From an uncultured Methylophilus sp. (lineage in GTDB: Bacteria > Pseudomonadota > Gammaproteobacteria > Burkholderiales > Methylophilaceae): 31,169 nt of DNA. Positions 7,835-15,887 of the stretch are shown here, piece after piece. A program made the translations under genes and the position numbers. The DNA is taken from NCBI GenBank assembly GCA_936943315.1, contig CAKZJM010000037.1:1-31169 (forward strand). Direction: 5' to 3'. The notes beneath the pieces are model-generated. The model made no database searches, had not been told where the DNA came from, and worked only from the letters and a program-made list of their open reading frames with translations. How positions within the stretch are numbered: the stretch's first letter is position 1; each line of letters opens with the position of its first letter.

Positions 7835-8191
7835 ATGCAATTTATGCTAATTTTTAATGAATCTACCGAGAACGTGGCCGAGCGCGACAATCCCGACAAG
7901 GCACAAGCCTATTGGGCAGCCTGGGGCGCATATGTTGGTGCCCTGAATCAATCTGGGCTAGTTGTCAGTGGAGCAGGATTGCAGCCCCCACATACTGCAA
8001 CACACATCCAAGTGCGAGATGGTAAGCGTCACATCCACGACGGTCCCTATGCCGACACAAAGGAACACCTTGGCGGCTTTTTTATTATCGATGTCCCTAG
8101 CCTCGATGAAGCCTTAGAATGGGCCTCGCGCAGCCCTAACGTGTATGCAGGCACCACAGAAGTTCGTCCGGTGTTGCCACCGCCGGTTTGA
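7835..8191 (+). CDS. YCII-family DGPF protein, partner of an ECF42 sigma factor
   Basis: 118 residues from the ATG at 7835, which has AGGAGA seven bases upstream; an earlier in-frame ATG at 7790 lacks a ribosome site. The sequence MQFMLIFNES, then the family motif HDGPYADTKEHLGGFFIIDVPSLDEALEWA and a closing VEVRPV-like end (TEVRPVLPPPV) mark the DGPF/PhnB-like YCII family. Such proteins sit beside ECF42 sigma factors, as here, where the genes overlap or nearly touch. Their biochemical role is not settled; dimeric ferredoxin-like folds with a possible redox or stress role have been proposed. Confidence 0.9.
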   Translation: MQFMLIFNESTENVAERDNPDKAQAYWAAWGAYVGALNQSGLVVSGAGLQPPHTATHIQVRDGKRHIHDGPYADTKEHLGGFFIIDVPSLDEALEWASRSPNVYAGTTEVRPVLPPPV

Positions 8192-8193
8192 AG

Positions 8194-9420
8194 ATGGAGC
8201 ACGAAGTATCTGCGCGCCAAGCTGCTGAACTAGCGGCACGTGCTTCTTTTGGCCGTCTGTTGTCCTGGTTGGCCTGGCAATGGCGAGACATCAGCGCGGC
8301 CGAGGATGCACTCTCGGCTGCTCTACTCAAGGCGCTCGAACGCTGGCCAGTGGACGGCGTTCCCGACGCGCCAGACGCCTGGCTGCTGACAGTTGCCAAG
8401 CGCGAGCTATTGCAGGCAGCGCGCCACGACAACATGCGCTTCAACCCGGCCGTGACGATACTACTAGCAGCAGATGAAGCGGCTACAGAAGGGGTACAGA
8501 TTCCCGATAATCGTCTGAAACTGATGTTTATTTGCGCACATCCCGCCATTGAGGAGCGAGTGCGCATTGCTTTGATGTTGCAAACGGTACTGGGTTTACA
8601 AGTTGCCGAGATCGCTCCGGCTATGCTGCTCTCGCCCACTGCGCTTGCCCAGCGTCTTGTTCGAGCCAAGCAGAAGATCCGCAATGTCGGCCTGCGCTTC
8701 GAAGAGCCAGAGGCAGCAGATCTGCCGCAGCGCATGCATTACGTGTTGGAAGCCATCTATGGAGCCTTCGGTATGGCGGTCGATGCGCTTGAAGGTGCCG
8801 AGAGCCGGATCACCGACCTGAGAGCAGAAGCGCTATATTTATGTTCAGTGATCCGTGCCCTCATGCCAAATTCTGCTGAGGCAGCAGGATTAATGGCCTT
8901 GATGCTATTTGTCCAAGCGCGTGCCGCAGCCCACGGAGGGCCTCACGATTTCATTCCCCTAAGCAAGCAAGACGTTAATCTGTGGGATCGCGACGCCATC
9001 TTGCGAGCAGACCAGATATTATGGGAGGCCTCGCTTCTGCGCGAACCTGGTCCCTTCCAGCTCGAAGCTGCTGTCCAGTCGGCTCACTGTCACCGTATGT
9101 TCCTGGGCAGCACGCCTTGGAACGCAATCGTCCAGTTATACACAGCCATCAACCAACACTTTCCTACTGAGGGTTCGCGTGTGGCTGGCGCAGTAGCGCT
9201 GGCGGAGGCTGGGCAGCTTGAACAAGGACTTGAGCAATTGGAAAAAATGGACACAGCTTTAACATGTAACTTCCAGCCTTGGTGGGTGGCGTACGCCCAT
9301 CTGCTCGGCATGGCAGGTCGCATTCGCGAGGCAAAATTAGCCTATGACACTGCACTGGGCCTCACGTCGCAACCCAGCCTGCGTGCTCACCTCGAAGCCA
9401 AACGAGACGCCTTAAAATAG
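8194..9420 (+). CDS. ECF42-type RNA polymerase sigma factor with TPR-like extension
   Basis: About 408 residues. The N-terminal half has sigma region 2 (SWLAWQWRDISAAEDALSAAL, DAPDAWLLTVAKRELLQAAR) and region 4 (VLGLQVAEIAPAMLLSPTALAQRLVRAKQKI). The C-terminal 220 residues are helical with TPR-like repeats (AEALYLCSVIRALMPNSAEAAGLMALMLFVQAR; GRIREAKLAYDTALGL), the extension that defines ECF42 factors, which have no classic anti-sigma factor. The start is either TTG at 8188 (overlapping the YCII stop) or ATG at 8194; no clear Shine-Dalgarno separates them, which suggests coupling to the YCII gene. GC content is visibly higher than in the flanking non-coding DNA, consistent with horizontal transfer. 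Confidence 0.9.
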   Translation: MEHEVSARQAAELAARASFGRLLSWLAWQWRDISAAEDALSAALLKALERWPVDGVPDAPDAWLLTVAKRELLQAARHDNMRFNPAVTILLAADEAATEGVQIPDNRLKLMFICAHPAIEERVRIALMLQTVLGLQVAEIAPAMLLSPTALAQRLVRAKQKIRNVGLRFEEPEAADLPQRMHYVLEAIYGAFGMAVDALEGAESRITDLRAEALYLCSVIRALMPNSAEAAGLMALMLFVQARAAAHGGPHDFIPLSKQDVNLWDRDAILRADQILWEASLLREPGPFQLEAAVQSAHCHRMFLGSTPWNAIVQLYTAINQHFPTEGSRVAGAVALAEAGQLEQGLEQLEKMDTALTCNFQPWWVAYAHLLGMAGRIREAKLAYDTALGLTSQPSLRAHLEAKRDALK

Positions 9421-9614
9421 ATATGTGCCGAAATGTTCGGTAAGCGCCTATGGTGCAACAATTGGGTGCCGGTCTCAATCATCAGAGTTAGGTCGTGCAA
9501 TCATAGCTTCCAGTAACAAATACATTCGCAACTAACTTTCTACCCGCCAGTCATCGTAGTTCACCCCATACAAAACACCCTCCAACCGGCGTTAACCTTC
9601 AGCCATCTTGACCT

Positions 9615-9632
9615 GTGTGATATTTATCACAC
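9615..9632. promoter_or_regulatory. CRP/FNR-type palindrome
   Basis: GTGTGAT-ATTT-ATCACAC, seven-base perfect arms. It matches the CRP consensus TGTGA-N6-TCACA exactly and sits about 137 bp upstream of the secreted YHS-like gene. Plausible activator or repressor site for that gene and the redox set behind it. Confidence 0.5.
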
Positions 9633-9768
9633 GCCAAAATCATTGGTGACGAATGTTACAAATCGTCAACTCTCCAGCCCTTCATACTGGGGACATGTGA
9701 AAGGCCAGCCGACATTTCAATCTGCAATGCCATCACATATTCAATTCAATTACCCTCAGGAGAAGATT

Positions 9769-10041
9769 ATGAAAATTTCATCATTGATTGCTTTGGTAGC
9801 ACTCGCCGGCTTGAGCTTGTCTGCCGCCGCAGGTGAGTTTGGCAACCGCTGCACCACGGGCCTTACTAAAGGCGTGGTGGTTAACTCAGATTGCTCGATC
9901 AACGAAATGTTTAAAGGAAACACCCTCTGCTTTGGCAATGAAGAAGCAAAACAGGCCTTCCTCGACAGCAAGGACAAACAACAATTTGTCGCCAAGGCCG
10001 CTGCTTTTTATCCTAAGGTACTCAGCGGCAGTGTTAAATAA
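9769..10041 (+). CDS. Secreted YHS-like small protein
   Basis: 90 residues from the ATG at 9769, chosen for AGGAGA just upstream and because a signal peptide begins there (KISSLIALVALAGLSLSAAAG, cleavage near AAA-GEF). The mature part has C-TTG---G-VVNSDCSINEMF-GNTLCFGNEEAKQAFLDS, which resembles a YHS-like domain (Cys, then an F/Y-CF-NEEAK-FL block) with three cysteines. Such domains bind metals or help assemble metal centres. It lies ahead of a thioredoxin and a CcdA-like gene but is separated from them by a terminator. Function inferred only by context: periplasmic redox or metal handling. Confidence 0.7.
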   Translation: MKISSLIALVALAGLSLSAAAGEFGNRCTTGLTKGVVVNSDCSINEMFKGNTLCFGNEEAKQAFLDSKDKQQFVAKAAAFYPKVLSGSVK

Positions 10042-10051
10042 ATAGTCAAAG

Positions 10052-10076
10052 CGCCTCATCACGAGGCGTTTTTTTT
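10052..10076 (+). terminator. Rho-independent terminator
   Basis: CGCCTC, loop ATCAC, GAGGCG followed by eight T. Ends the transcript of the YHS-like gene; some read-through into the thioredoxin gene is possible because the gap is short. Confidence 0.85.
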
Positions 10077-10133
10077 GTAAGTGATCTCGGTTTCTAACGA
10101 CTAAGCATCACATACACATCATTGGAGAACTGC

Positions 10134-10505
10134 ATGAGAACGTTTTTTTTAAGCCTGCTGGTATTGTTCAGCTCACTGGCACACGCCGATATCAAGCCCT
10201 TTAACGCCACTGAGTTTGAACAAAAAATGCAGTCAGGCGCAGCCGTAGTACTCGCTGCACATGCACCATGGTGCCCTACCTGCCGCGCGCAGAAGCCGCT
10301 ACTAAAAACCTTAAGTATGCAAAAAGAGCATCAAGCGCTGACCATATACGAAATTGACTTCGACAGTCAAAAGCCACTCCTGTCCAGTTTGAACATCCAG
10401 CGTCAGAGCACCATAGTCGCGTTTAAACAAGGCAAAGAAGTATCCAGATCAATCGGCTCAACCAGTTCTGCCGCGATTGAATCCGTCCTGAAAACAGTGG
10501 AATAA
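10134..10505 (+). CDS. Periplasmic thioredoxin-family protein
   Basis: 123 residues from the ATG at 10134 (GGAGA six bases upstream); a start 12 bases earlier lacks a ribosome site. Signal peptide MRTFFLSLLVLFSSLAHA, then a thioredoxin fold with active site HAPWCPTCRAQKPLL, an IDFDSQ strand and the cis-proline loop near RQSTIVAF, where proline appears replaced (QST instead of the usual -TP-); this is unusual and may affect substrate handling. Probably reduces or oxidises thiols in the periplasm with electrons passed by the CcdA-like protein encoded seven bases downstream. Confidence 0.85.
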   Translation: MRTFFLSLLVLFSSLAHADIKPFNATEFEQKMQSGAAVVLAAHAPWCPTCRAQKPLLKTLSMQKEHQALTIYEIDFDSQKPLLSSLNIQRQSTIVAFKQGKEVSRSIGSTSSAAIESVLKTVE

Positions 10506-10512
10506 CACGTTT

Positions 10513-11235
10513 ATGGAACCGTCAACCTACCCACTCAGCCTGCTGGCAGGCATCTTGTCGACCCTGTCACCCTGCGTGCTCCCCTTGATTCCCATCATTC
10601 TCGGTGGCGCAACCAGTCAGCACCGTTCCGGCCCGCTGCTGATTGCCGCGGGACTAGCCAGTGCATTCACCCTGATTGGTGTGTTGATTGGCTTGCTGGG
10701 TAACAGCCTGGGCATCAATCAGGAGACATTTCGCTGGACGGGTGCATGGTTAATTATCCTGTTTGGCATTCTGCTATTGTCCACGACATTGCAGGCCCGA
10801 CTCAGCGCAGGGCTAGGCGGGGTCAGCCAGCTTGGCAACCGTTTGCTAGACCGATGCGCAAGTAACAGCCTAGCCGGACAGTTCTACCTGGGATTATTGC
10901 TTGGCCTGGTATGGACCCCCTGTGTAGGGCCAGTGATGGGCGCCACATTGACCCTGGCCAGCCAGGGTGGGCATCTCCCGCAAGTGGCCCTCAGCATGTT
11001 GTTGTTTGGTTTAGGCGCAGGCATTCCACTAATCCTGCTTGGCTATCTCTCGCGTACCACCCTCAATCGAATCCGCGGCAAACTCATGGCCACCGGGCAA
11101 TGGGGCAAAAAACTGTTAGGTGTGTTATTGCTGCTCATCGGGGTGGGGTTGATCACCGGGGCAGATAAATCACTTGAAATACTACTACTTAACTTAACGC
11201 CAGAATGGCTGACAGGATTGACCACGCGCTTTTAG
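10513..11235 (+). CDS. CcdA/DsbD-like transmembrane thiol-reductant transporter
   Basis: 240 residues with six predicted membrane spans. The two conserved redox cysteines lie in TLSPCVLPLIP (about residue 20) and VWTPCVGPVMG (about residue 138), the paired PC motifs of CcdA and the DsbD core. It moves electrons from cytoplasmic thioredoxin across the inner membrane to a periplasmic thiol protein, very likely the thioredoxin encoded just upstream. Used for cytochrome c maturation or protection against thiol oxidation. No terminator before it, so the two form an operon. Confidence 0.9.
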   Translation: MEPSTYPLSLLAGILSTLSPCVLPLIPIILGGATSQHRSGPLLIAAGLASAFTLIGVLIGLLGNSLGINQETFRWTGAWLIILFGILLLSTTLQARLSAGLGGVSQLGNRLLDRCASNSLAGQFYLGLLLGLVWTPCVGPVMGATLTLASQGGHLPQVALSMLLFGLGAGIPLILLGYLSRTTLNRIRGKLMATGQWGKKLLGVLLLLIGVGLITGADKSLEILLLNLTPEWLTGLTTRF

Positions 11236-11329
11236 ACCACTTGTAATCGGCTCGGGGATGTTTTTTTAGTGCTGTCCATTACTACGGTTTCAAGGTGTCT
11301 AGTGAATTAGTGGCCATTCATACATTAAA

Positions 11330-11521
11330 GCCAACCCGGCCACCGCGCATACCACCTTAATTGCAGTCACAGGCCACGGGCAAGAAAGCGATATCAAAGC
11401 CGCGTTTTAATTAGGATTTGACCACACCGAGGTTAAACCGGTGGATTGCGATAGGCTGATGGAATTGATTCATAAGGTGGCTGATAAAGCAACAGCGCCA
11501 GACTCTCTCATTCAAACTTGA
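11330..11521 (+). pseudogene. Fragment of a response-regulator receiver domain
   Basis: 64 codons reading ANPATAHTTLIAVTGHGQESD, IKAAF, a TAA stop at 11408-11410, then LGFDHTEVKPVDCDRLMELIHK and a final TGA. The order AVTGHG, GFD, VKPVD is the C-terminal half of a receiver domain, with the conserved K-P pair. The N-terminal aspartate pocket is missing, so only the tail of a hybrid kinase or regulator is left and it is broken by an in-frame stop. Confidence 0.85.
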
Positions 11522-11550
11522 TATCATTCATTTCAAATTGAGCGTTTTAA

Positions 11551-11585
11551 AAGCAATAAAGCCAGCATTGCTGGCTTTATTGCTT
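11551..11585. terminator. Perfect 16-bp hairpin between convergent genes
   Basis: AAGCAATAAAGCCAGC, loop ATT, then the exact complement. It lies between the plus-strand receiver remnant and the minus-strand lipoprotein gene and fits a bidirectional terminator, although the T runs are interrupted. Confidence 0.75.
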
Positions 11586-11598
11586 AGTCTAAATACTC

Positions 11599-12345
11599 TC
11601 ACTCGACTTTGGGTGGCAATGCATCCAATCTTTCTTTTAAAGAGCTATGCATTTTTTCAAGATCAAGTAGCTTATCGGCGTAAGCCTTTTTCTGCTCATC
11701 TAAGTCCTTTTGAAGTGCCTCCTGCTTTTTCTTTTGATCATCAAGAATGGCTTTGTCATTACTTAACGCAGCAATCACCGCACTATCCGTTTTGTTTGCA
11801 GCCACTGAGCATTTGTAAGCGATCCCGATTGCAAGGCCAACCTTATCATTATTTGACAGTGCTGCAGTTGTCGAGCTGTAATAGTCATTAATCCCATTCC
11901 GACCTTCATCCGCAACCGCTATTTGCTTACTCAAGTTAAAAGATGAAGAGAAACTTTCTTCTAATGAAGTTTGTACGCCATTCGTAGCACCAGATAAACT
12001 CGCAAATGCCGTACTAGCGCTGCCAGTTGTCACGGGAGCCAGAACTGCACCAGATAGCGTCCCTAAAACTCCAACACCGAATTTTGCACTTTTCGCTACG
12101 GCCCCTCCATTTTCATAAAAATTATGGACCGCCCTGCAAAACTCCATCGCTTTTACGTAAGTGTTGAGCGCGTCAAGATCGGTACACGCAAGACTTTGAT
12201 TTGAATTAGGACAAGCGCCTATGATACCGCTCTCCTTCCAAGGCCAAACTGGTGTTTGTGCACCCGTTAAACGTTGAAAAGTAGTACACCCACTCAATGA
12301 AAAGGTTAAAACAACTGCAACTATCAAAGCTTTCGATGTCATCAT
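11599..12345 (-). CDS. Lipoprotein with C-terminal coiled coil
   Basis: 248 residues. Lipoprotein signal KALIVAVVLTFSLSGC with lipobox LSGC; AGGGG precedes two adjacent ATG codons, either of which may be the start. The middle is rich in Gly, Ala and Ser (GVGVLGTLSGAVLAPVTTGSAS). From about residue 195 a charged heptad-like stretch (DQKKKQEALQKDLDEQKK, then KLLDLEKMHSSLKERLD) predicts a coiled coil. It is likely membrane-anchored in the periplasm. I do not recognise the family; phage spanin-like or surface-lipoprotein roles are possible but unsupported. Confidence 0.75.
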   Translation of the reverse strand: MMTSKALIVAVVLTFSLSGCTTFQRLTGAQTPVWPWKESGIIGACPNSNQSLACTDLDALNTYVKAMEFCRAVHNFYENGGAVAKSAKFGVGVLGTLSGAVLAPVTTGSASTAFASLSGATNGVQTSLEESFSSSFNLSKQIAVADEGRNGINDYYSSTTAALSNNDKVGLAIGIAYKCSVAANKTDSAVIAALSNDKAILDDQKKKQEALQKDLDEQKKAYADKLLDLEKMHSSLKERLDALPPKVE

Positions 12346-12704
12346 GATTCCCCTTAATGTAAATCGCGAAAAAATCCAACCTTTCTAAAATACGTTTCAA
12401 GACCAAGACTCATGCGAAAATAGTCTCAATCTTGATATCGCTCCCACGATTCATTCCCATTACAACCACTATTTTTTGTTAATTAATGTAACTATAACCT
12501 CAAAGTGAGATATGTAACACTCAGCCGGATTCAGGACGATTAAATAGGACTGCGATATGTGAATCTCAGTGAAACAGATGTAGTTAAAAGATAGCGTTTC
12601 GAGTAAGCTTTGAGAGCTAAAAGTTAAACGCTTTTTGAGAGGCTTACCGGCTCCTCGAACGATAAAACTAAACTGCTGAAAGTCAGTAAAGCATTTAGAA
12701 AAAG

Positions 12705-12732
12705 AAAAACGGCTCACATTTCTGCGAGCCGT
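12705..12732 (-). terminator. Original tRNA-Lys terminator, stranded at attL
   Basis: Stem ACGGCTC/GAGCCGT (12709-12732) with T runs on the minus strand. It is the intact version of the hairpin found at attR and was left behind on the chromosome side when the element integrated. Confidence 0.8.
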
Positions 12733-12738
12733 CTTTTG

Positions 12739-12789
12739 TATTTTGGTAGGGTGTGCGGGGATCGAACCCACGACAAACGGATTAAAAGT
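12739..12789 (-). repeat. attL: 51-bp direct repeat of the tRNA-Lys 3' part
   Basis: Identical over 51 bases to 28362-28412. It contains the tRNA-Lys sequence from the anticodon stem-loop to the encoded CCA plus five bases downstream. The sequences diverge immediately after (ACACAG here, CCGCTG in the intact gene), which fixes the left boundary of the element. Confidence 0.97.
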
Positions 12790-12870
12790 ACACAGAATTG
12801 ATTGTAGCTGTACCTTTAAATACAAGAAAATTAAGTGTTTTTTCATGCTACTCCACAGACTGCACTCATT

Positions 12871-12980
12871 ACCGAACCTAATACCGAACCGATGGAGTAT
12901 TTGCAGGGTGAGTTTGGGAATGTGTTTTTGATACGATTCAACAAGTTAGTCAAACTGGCAAACCGAAACCTGACCGAACG
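12871..12980 (+). repeat. Cluster of CCGAAC motifs near attL
   Basis: ACCGAACC at 12871, TACCGAACC at 12882, CCGAAACC at 12963 and ACCGAACG at 12973. The same hexamer recurs inside CCGTTCGG at 28309-28316 and 23460-23467, next to attR and the internal scar. The placement fits arm-type integrase or excisionase sites. Confidence 0.4.
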
Positions 12981-13047
12981 AATAAATAAGTGTCGTTAAA
13001 CGAACATGGTCGAGCAGACTGGGCATTCCGAGAAACATGCACGGAGT

Positions 13048-14325
13048 CTATGTAACCTCCCCATTTTCGAATCTACGAACAATATCTTCGTAAACTCCAT
13101 CGCTAAATTCAGCGAACTCGAACAGCATGAATAATGGTGCGACCAAATGCTTTACATCTGTAACCAAGGTTTCATGTATCGAACCTAAAGTAACAACTAT
13201 TTCACTTTCAGATTTTCTTTCAAAAGACTTTCGATGATCCATCAATACTCTGCGATGTGTTGCACTCCCAAGTGTTCTACCAGCTAAGTCAGTATGCGTA
13301 ACTCGTACACTAAGTTTGGTGCCTGCGGGAACACCAAGTCCAGCGTATAAACGCTCTGCAAACATTAAAGCCTCTGCTACACGCACAATGCGCGTATTGA
13401 AATAGATAAGTCGTTCACCTCGCATATCCTCAAAGAGGCTTTGCATGAGAAAAAAATCACCACTTTTAGTCAGCGTCCAAAAATCATACGATTTTCTACC
13501 CGTAAGCTGATCTAATGCGATGGCGACCTCAGCACTTATTCCTTCGTGATAAGGTTTGGGTCTATGTACCTCTCTCTGCTCGAGCAACACAGCTATTGGC
13601 CAGCCAAAAGTCGTAATCTGTGAATTCCGCACTCCGGCTAAAAGATCAACTTGCGACTTATTAATAGGCGTATGCAAAGCAAAACGTAATTCCATTGCAC
13701 CTGCAATTTCGAGCTGTTGCAAACCTAATAATGCGCGTGCGCTCTGAAATTCAAACCACTGCCCAGATAAAACGGACTCACCATTTGCCAGTGTTCCCGT
13801 AGCATTGACATTTCTTGAAGGGCTAACGGTTGTTGGAATTGCACCTGAAAATGGACTTTCACCCAATGGGGGCTTAGGTGTAGCTGGCACGCCTAATATT
13901 TCACGACATAATTCTTCCAAACGCTGCTCATAGCCTTCTTCCTTCGAAAAATCAATGTAAAGCCGCGATCCGAGATGCTTTGGGATTTTACGTGATGTAG
14001 TGTTCTCGCGAATTATAGGAATAAACTTCTTTGTATCAATTGCCTCTGTGACCTCAGCAGTAACAATAAGGCGCTCATACCCAACCCCGCCACTTCCAGC
14101 CTCTGCCTTGGCTACATATTTTTCGCTGCAAACCATCACGACTCTATCGGCCTTTGCGATTCCATCATACATAAAGGCGGCAAGATCTTGTCCTGGAACC
14201 AGATCCCATTGATCAAGGATTGCATCTATCCCGTGTGCTCTGAGGTCACTAGCTAACTTAAGAACCCATTGCTTGTGTTCGGTTGTATCATGAGAGTAAG
14301 AGACGAAAACTTTGGGCGGTGTCAT
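13048..14325 (-). CDS. TIR/SEFIR-domain protein with unknown C-terminal half
   Basis: 425 residues. Residues 4-145 are a SEFIR/TIR domain: PKVFVSYSHD, HKQWVLKLASDLRAHGIDAILDQWDL, ADRVVMVCSEKYV, GGVGYERLIVTAE with predicted catalytic E84, then KFIPIIRENT. A short Pro/Ser linker follows (about 150-175). The remaining 245 residues, starting near LSGQWFEFQSARALLGLQQLEIAG, are not recognised; predicted beta-rich and helical mix (LRFALHTPINKSQVDLLAGVRNS). Proteins with this layout often act in antiphage defence by degrading NAD+ after a C-terminal sensor is triggered. The gene lies between attL and the integrase, a usual cargo position. No Shine-Dalgarno is seen before the ATG. Confidence 0.8.
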   Translation of the reverse strand: MTPPKVFVSYSHDTTEHKQWVLKLASDLRAHGIDAILDQWDLVPGQDLAAFMYDGIAKADRVVMVCSEKYVAKAEAGSGGVGYERLIVTAEVTEAIDTKKFIPIIRENTTSRKIPKHLGSRLYIDFSKEEGYEQRLEELCREILGVPATPKPPLGESPFSGAIPTTVSPSRNVNATGTLANGESVLSGQWFEFQSARALLGLQQLEIAGAMELRFALHTPINKSQVDLLAGVRNSQITTFGWPIAVLLEQREVHRPKPYHEGISAEVAIALDQLTGRKSYDFWTLTKSGDFFLMQSLFEDMRGERLIYFNTRIVRVAEALMFAERLYAGLGVPAGTKLSVRVTHTDLAGRTLGSATHRRVLMDHRKSFERKSESEIVVTLGSIHETLVTDVKHLVAPLFMLFEFAEFSDGVYEDIVRRFENGEVT

Positions 14326-14504
14326 TGCAAGCTATCTTATTTTTGAACCATCATAATATCTGATAATTATCTTATGTTACGTAACAGATTATGATCATTG
14401 CAAGTCTATAACTTTCAGCAATCTGAATCAAAAAAAATTAAACCTAACCGACTTACCAACTTCAAATGAAGGTGACAAGTCGATTGGATTTAAGAAAACT
14501 TGCG

Positions 14505-15689
14505 CTATGCCGCTTTTAGCGCCTGATTGACTAGAATCTTCTGGGATGCAAGACTTGATGCCTCTTGTAATGAACTCACATTCAGGTGTGCATACCTTTG
14601 CGTCACTACGGGGGTTGAGTGACCGAGCAACTGCTGAGTGACATATAGACTGACACCCGAGTTAACCAGCATACTAGCAAAATTATGGCGTAAGTCATGT
14701 ATCCTAAGTGGTTGATTTATAAGTGATTTTTTCTTAATCTCAACCCAGCTACGAGCAATCGTAGTATACGGCAACTTGGTTCTAGGGTTAACAAAAAGAT
14801 GCTCTAATTCATTAGAAGAATCAAGTTGGGCTATCACCGACATTGCAGAGTCGTTTAATGGCACGGCCCTCACCTTTTTCGATTTCGAGTTTGTGGCTGG
14901 AATCCTCCATACTTTGTTTTTTAAATCAATTTGAGACCAAGTACTTTTGGCCGCTTCACTGAACCGTGAACCTGTACTCAACAGAAAAAGCAGTAACAAG
15001 CACACTGCTTTTGGCTTAGCCGTATTCAAAACAGTGATCAAACGATTTAACTGTTCTTCATCCAACAAATTTTCCACCAAGTTATCCTCGGTATAAAGAC
15101 GTATTTTGGATGCAGGATTAACGGCTGCCAAATCCCAGGAAATAGCAAGGTTGAACATCCTCTTTGCCAGCTTGATGTGATGATTTGCTGTCGCTGGGGC
15201 CAAGCCTTCACGAATCAAACTCCCGTGCAACTCCTGCAGTTCCAGTCGAGAAATTTCATTGAGGCGCTTATTACCAAATTTAGCATCGAGTCTGGTAAAT
15301 AGCTGCTGGTCACGTAACCAAGACCGCTTGTTCAACTTAGCATGAGGCAGGTAATTCTGGTTGAAGAAATCTCGAAGCGTGATTACTGCAAGCCTCGCCT
15401 TTTCTTCAGCACGCGGATCAGCACCCAAAGCAATTTCTGCTTTGATAGTTTTGGCAGCCTCTTTGATTTCAGCTAAGGTCATATCTGTCGTGCGACCGAT
15501 TTTTTGGTGGCATGATTTATTATTAGCATCCTTATACCTAATATACGCTGTAGCGCTACCAATGCTGGATTTACGAACTTCCAAATATAGGCCACTGCGA
15601 TCATCGCTGACGTACTCAATGCGATTAACACCTTCTGGGCAAAGTAACTGCCTGTCTATAAAGTCCTGCGTTAGTTTAACGATTGCCAT
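14505..15689 (-). CDS. int: Tyrosine recombinase (P4-type integrase)
   Basis: 394 residues. N-terminal arm-binding domain (about 1-95), SAM-like core-binding domain (about 105-200) and catalytic domain with R242 (STGSRFSE), lysine near 270-272, H331-x-x-R334 (RIHDLRHNFAS), H357 (LLGHSTP) and nucleophile Y366 (TQRYAHL). It cuts and joins DNA at the tRNA-Lys att sites and needs a host IHF-like factor in related systems. AGGAGG precedes the ATG, giving strong translation. A terminator at 15748-15777 isolates it from the primase, so it has its own promoter in the 60 bp upstream. It lies near attL, with one cargo gene between. Confidence 0.97.
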   Translation of the reverse strand: MAIVKLTQDFIDRQLLCPEGVNRIEYVSDDRSGLYLEVRKSSIGSATAYIRYKDANNKSCHQKIGRTTDMTLAEIKEAAKTIKAEIALGADPRAEEKARLAVITLRDFFNQNYLPHAKLNKRSWLRDQQLFTRLDAKFGNKRLNEISRLELQELHGSLIREGLAPATANHHIKLAKRMFNLAISWDLAAVNPASKIRLYTEDNLVENLLDEEQLNRLITVLNTAKPKAVCLLLLFLLSTGSRFSEAAKSTWSQIDLKNKVWRIPATNSKSKKVRAVPLNDSAMSVIAQLDSSNELEHLFVNPRTKLPYTTIARSWVEIKKKSLINQPLRIHDLRHNFASMLVNSGVSLYVTQQLLGHSTPVVTQRYAHLNVSSLQEASSLASQKILVNQALKAA

Positions 15690-15747
15690 TGCACCCTCCT
15701 GTAATGTTAAAAATGAAAATGTTTTTATTGCTCACAAGTAATTCCAA

Positions 15748-15777
15748 AAATAAAAAGCGGGGAATTTATACCCCGCT
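15748..15777 (-). terminator. Terminator of the primase transcript
   Basis: AGCGGGG (15756-15762) pairs with CCCCGCT (15771-15777); on the minus strand the stem is followed by TTTTTATTTTT. It stops transcription from the primase gene before the integrase. Confidence 0.85.
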
Positions 15778-15887
15778 ATATCGCTGCCTAAAAAAGTAGT
15801 TTCTTCAATTTGTAGAGGAAGTGGCCCCGTGTGTTTTCCTTTCATCAGACCCACCCCAATGTTTAAAACCCGCTTTTTCCGACTACA

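Larger units (their letters stand above)
12346..13047. other. Gene-free junction containing attL
   Basis: No credible gene. It holds chromosomal sequence up to about 12700, the tRNA-Lys terminator copy, the attL repeat and about 250 bp of element DNA with several CCGAAC motifs before the TIR/SEFIR gene. Apparent reading frames across attL mix chromosome, tRNA and element and are not genes. Confidence 0.8.

Noticed and set aside
8136..8735. 199-codon minus-strand frame opposite the sigma factor
   Set aside because: Shadow of GC-rich coding; composition dominated by Ala, Ser and Arg with no domain.
11538..11891. 117-codon plus-strand frame over the lipoprotein
   Set aside because: Begins inside a terminator hairpin and is antisense to the lipoprotein gene.
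12469..12931. Open frames crossing attL on both strands
   Set aside because: They run through the tRNA 3' half and terminator and join chromosome to element; not genes.
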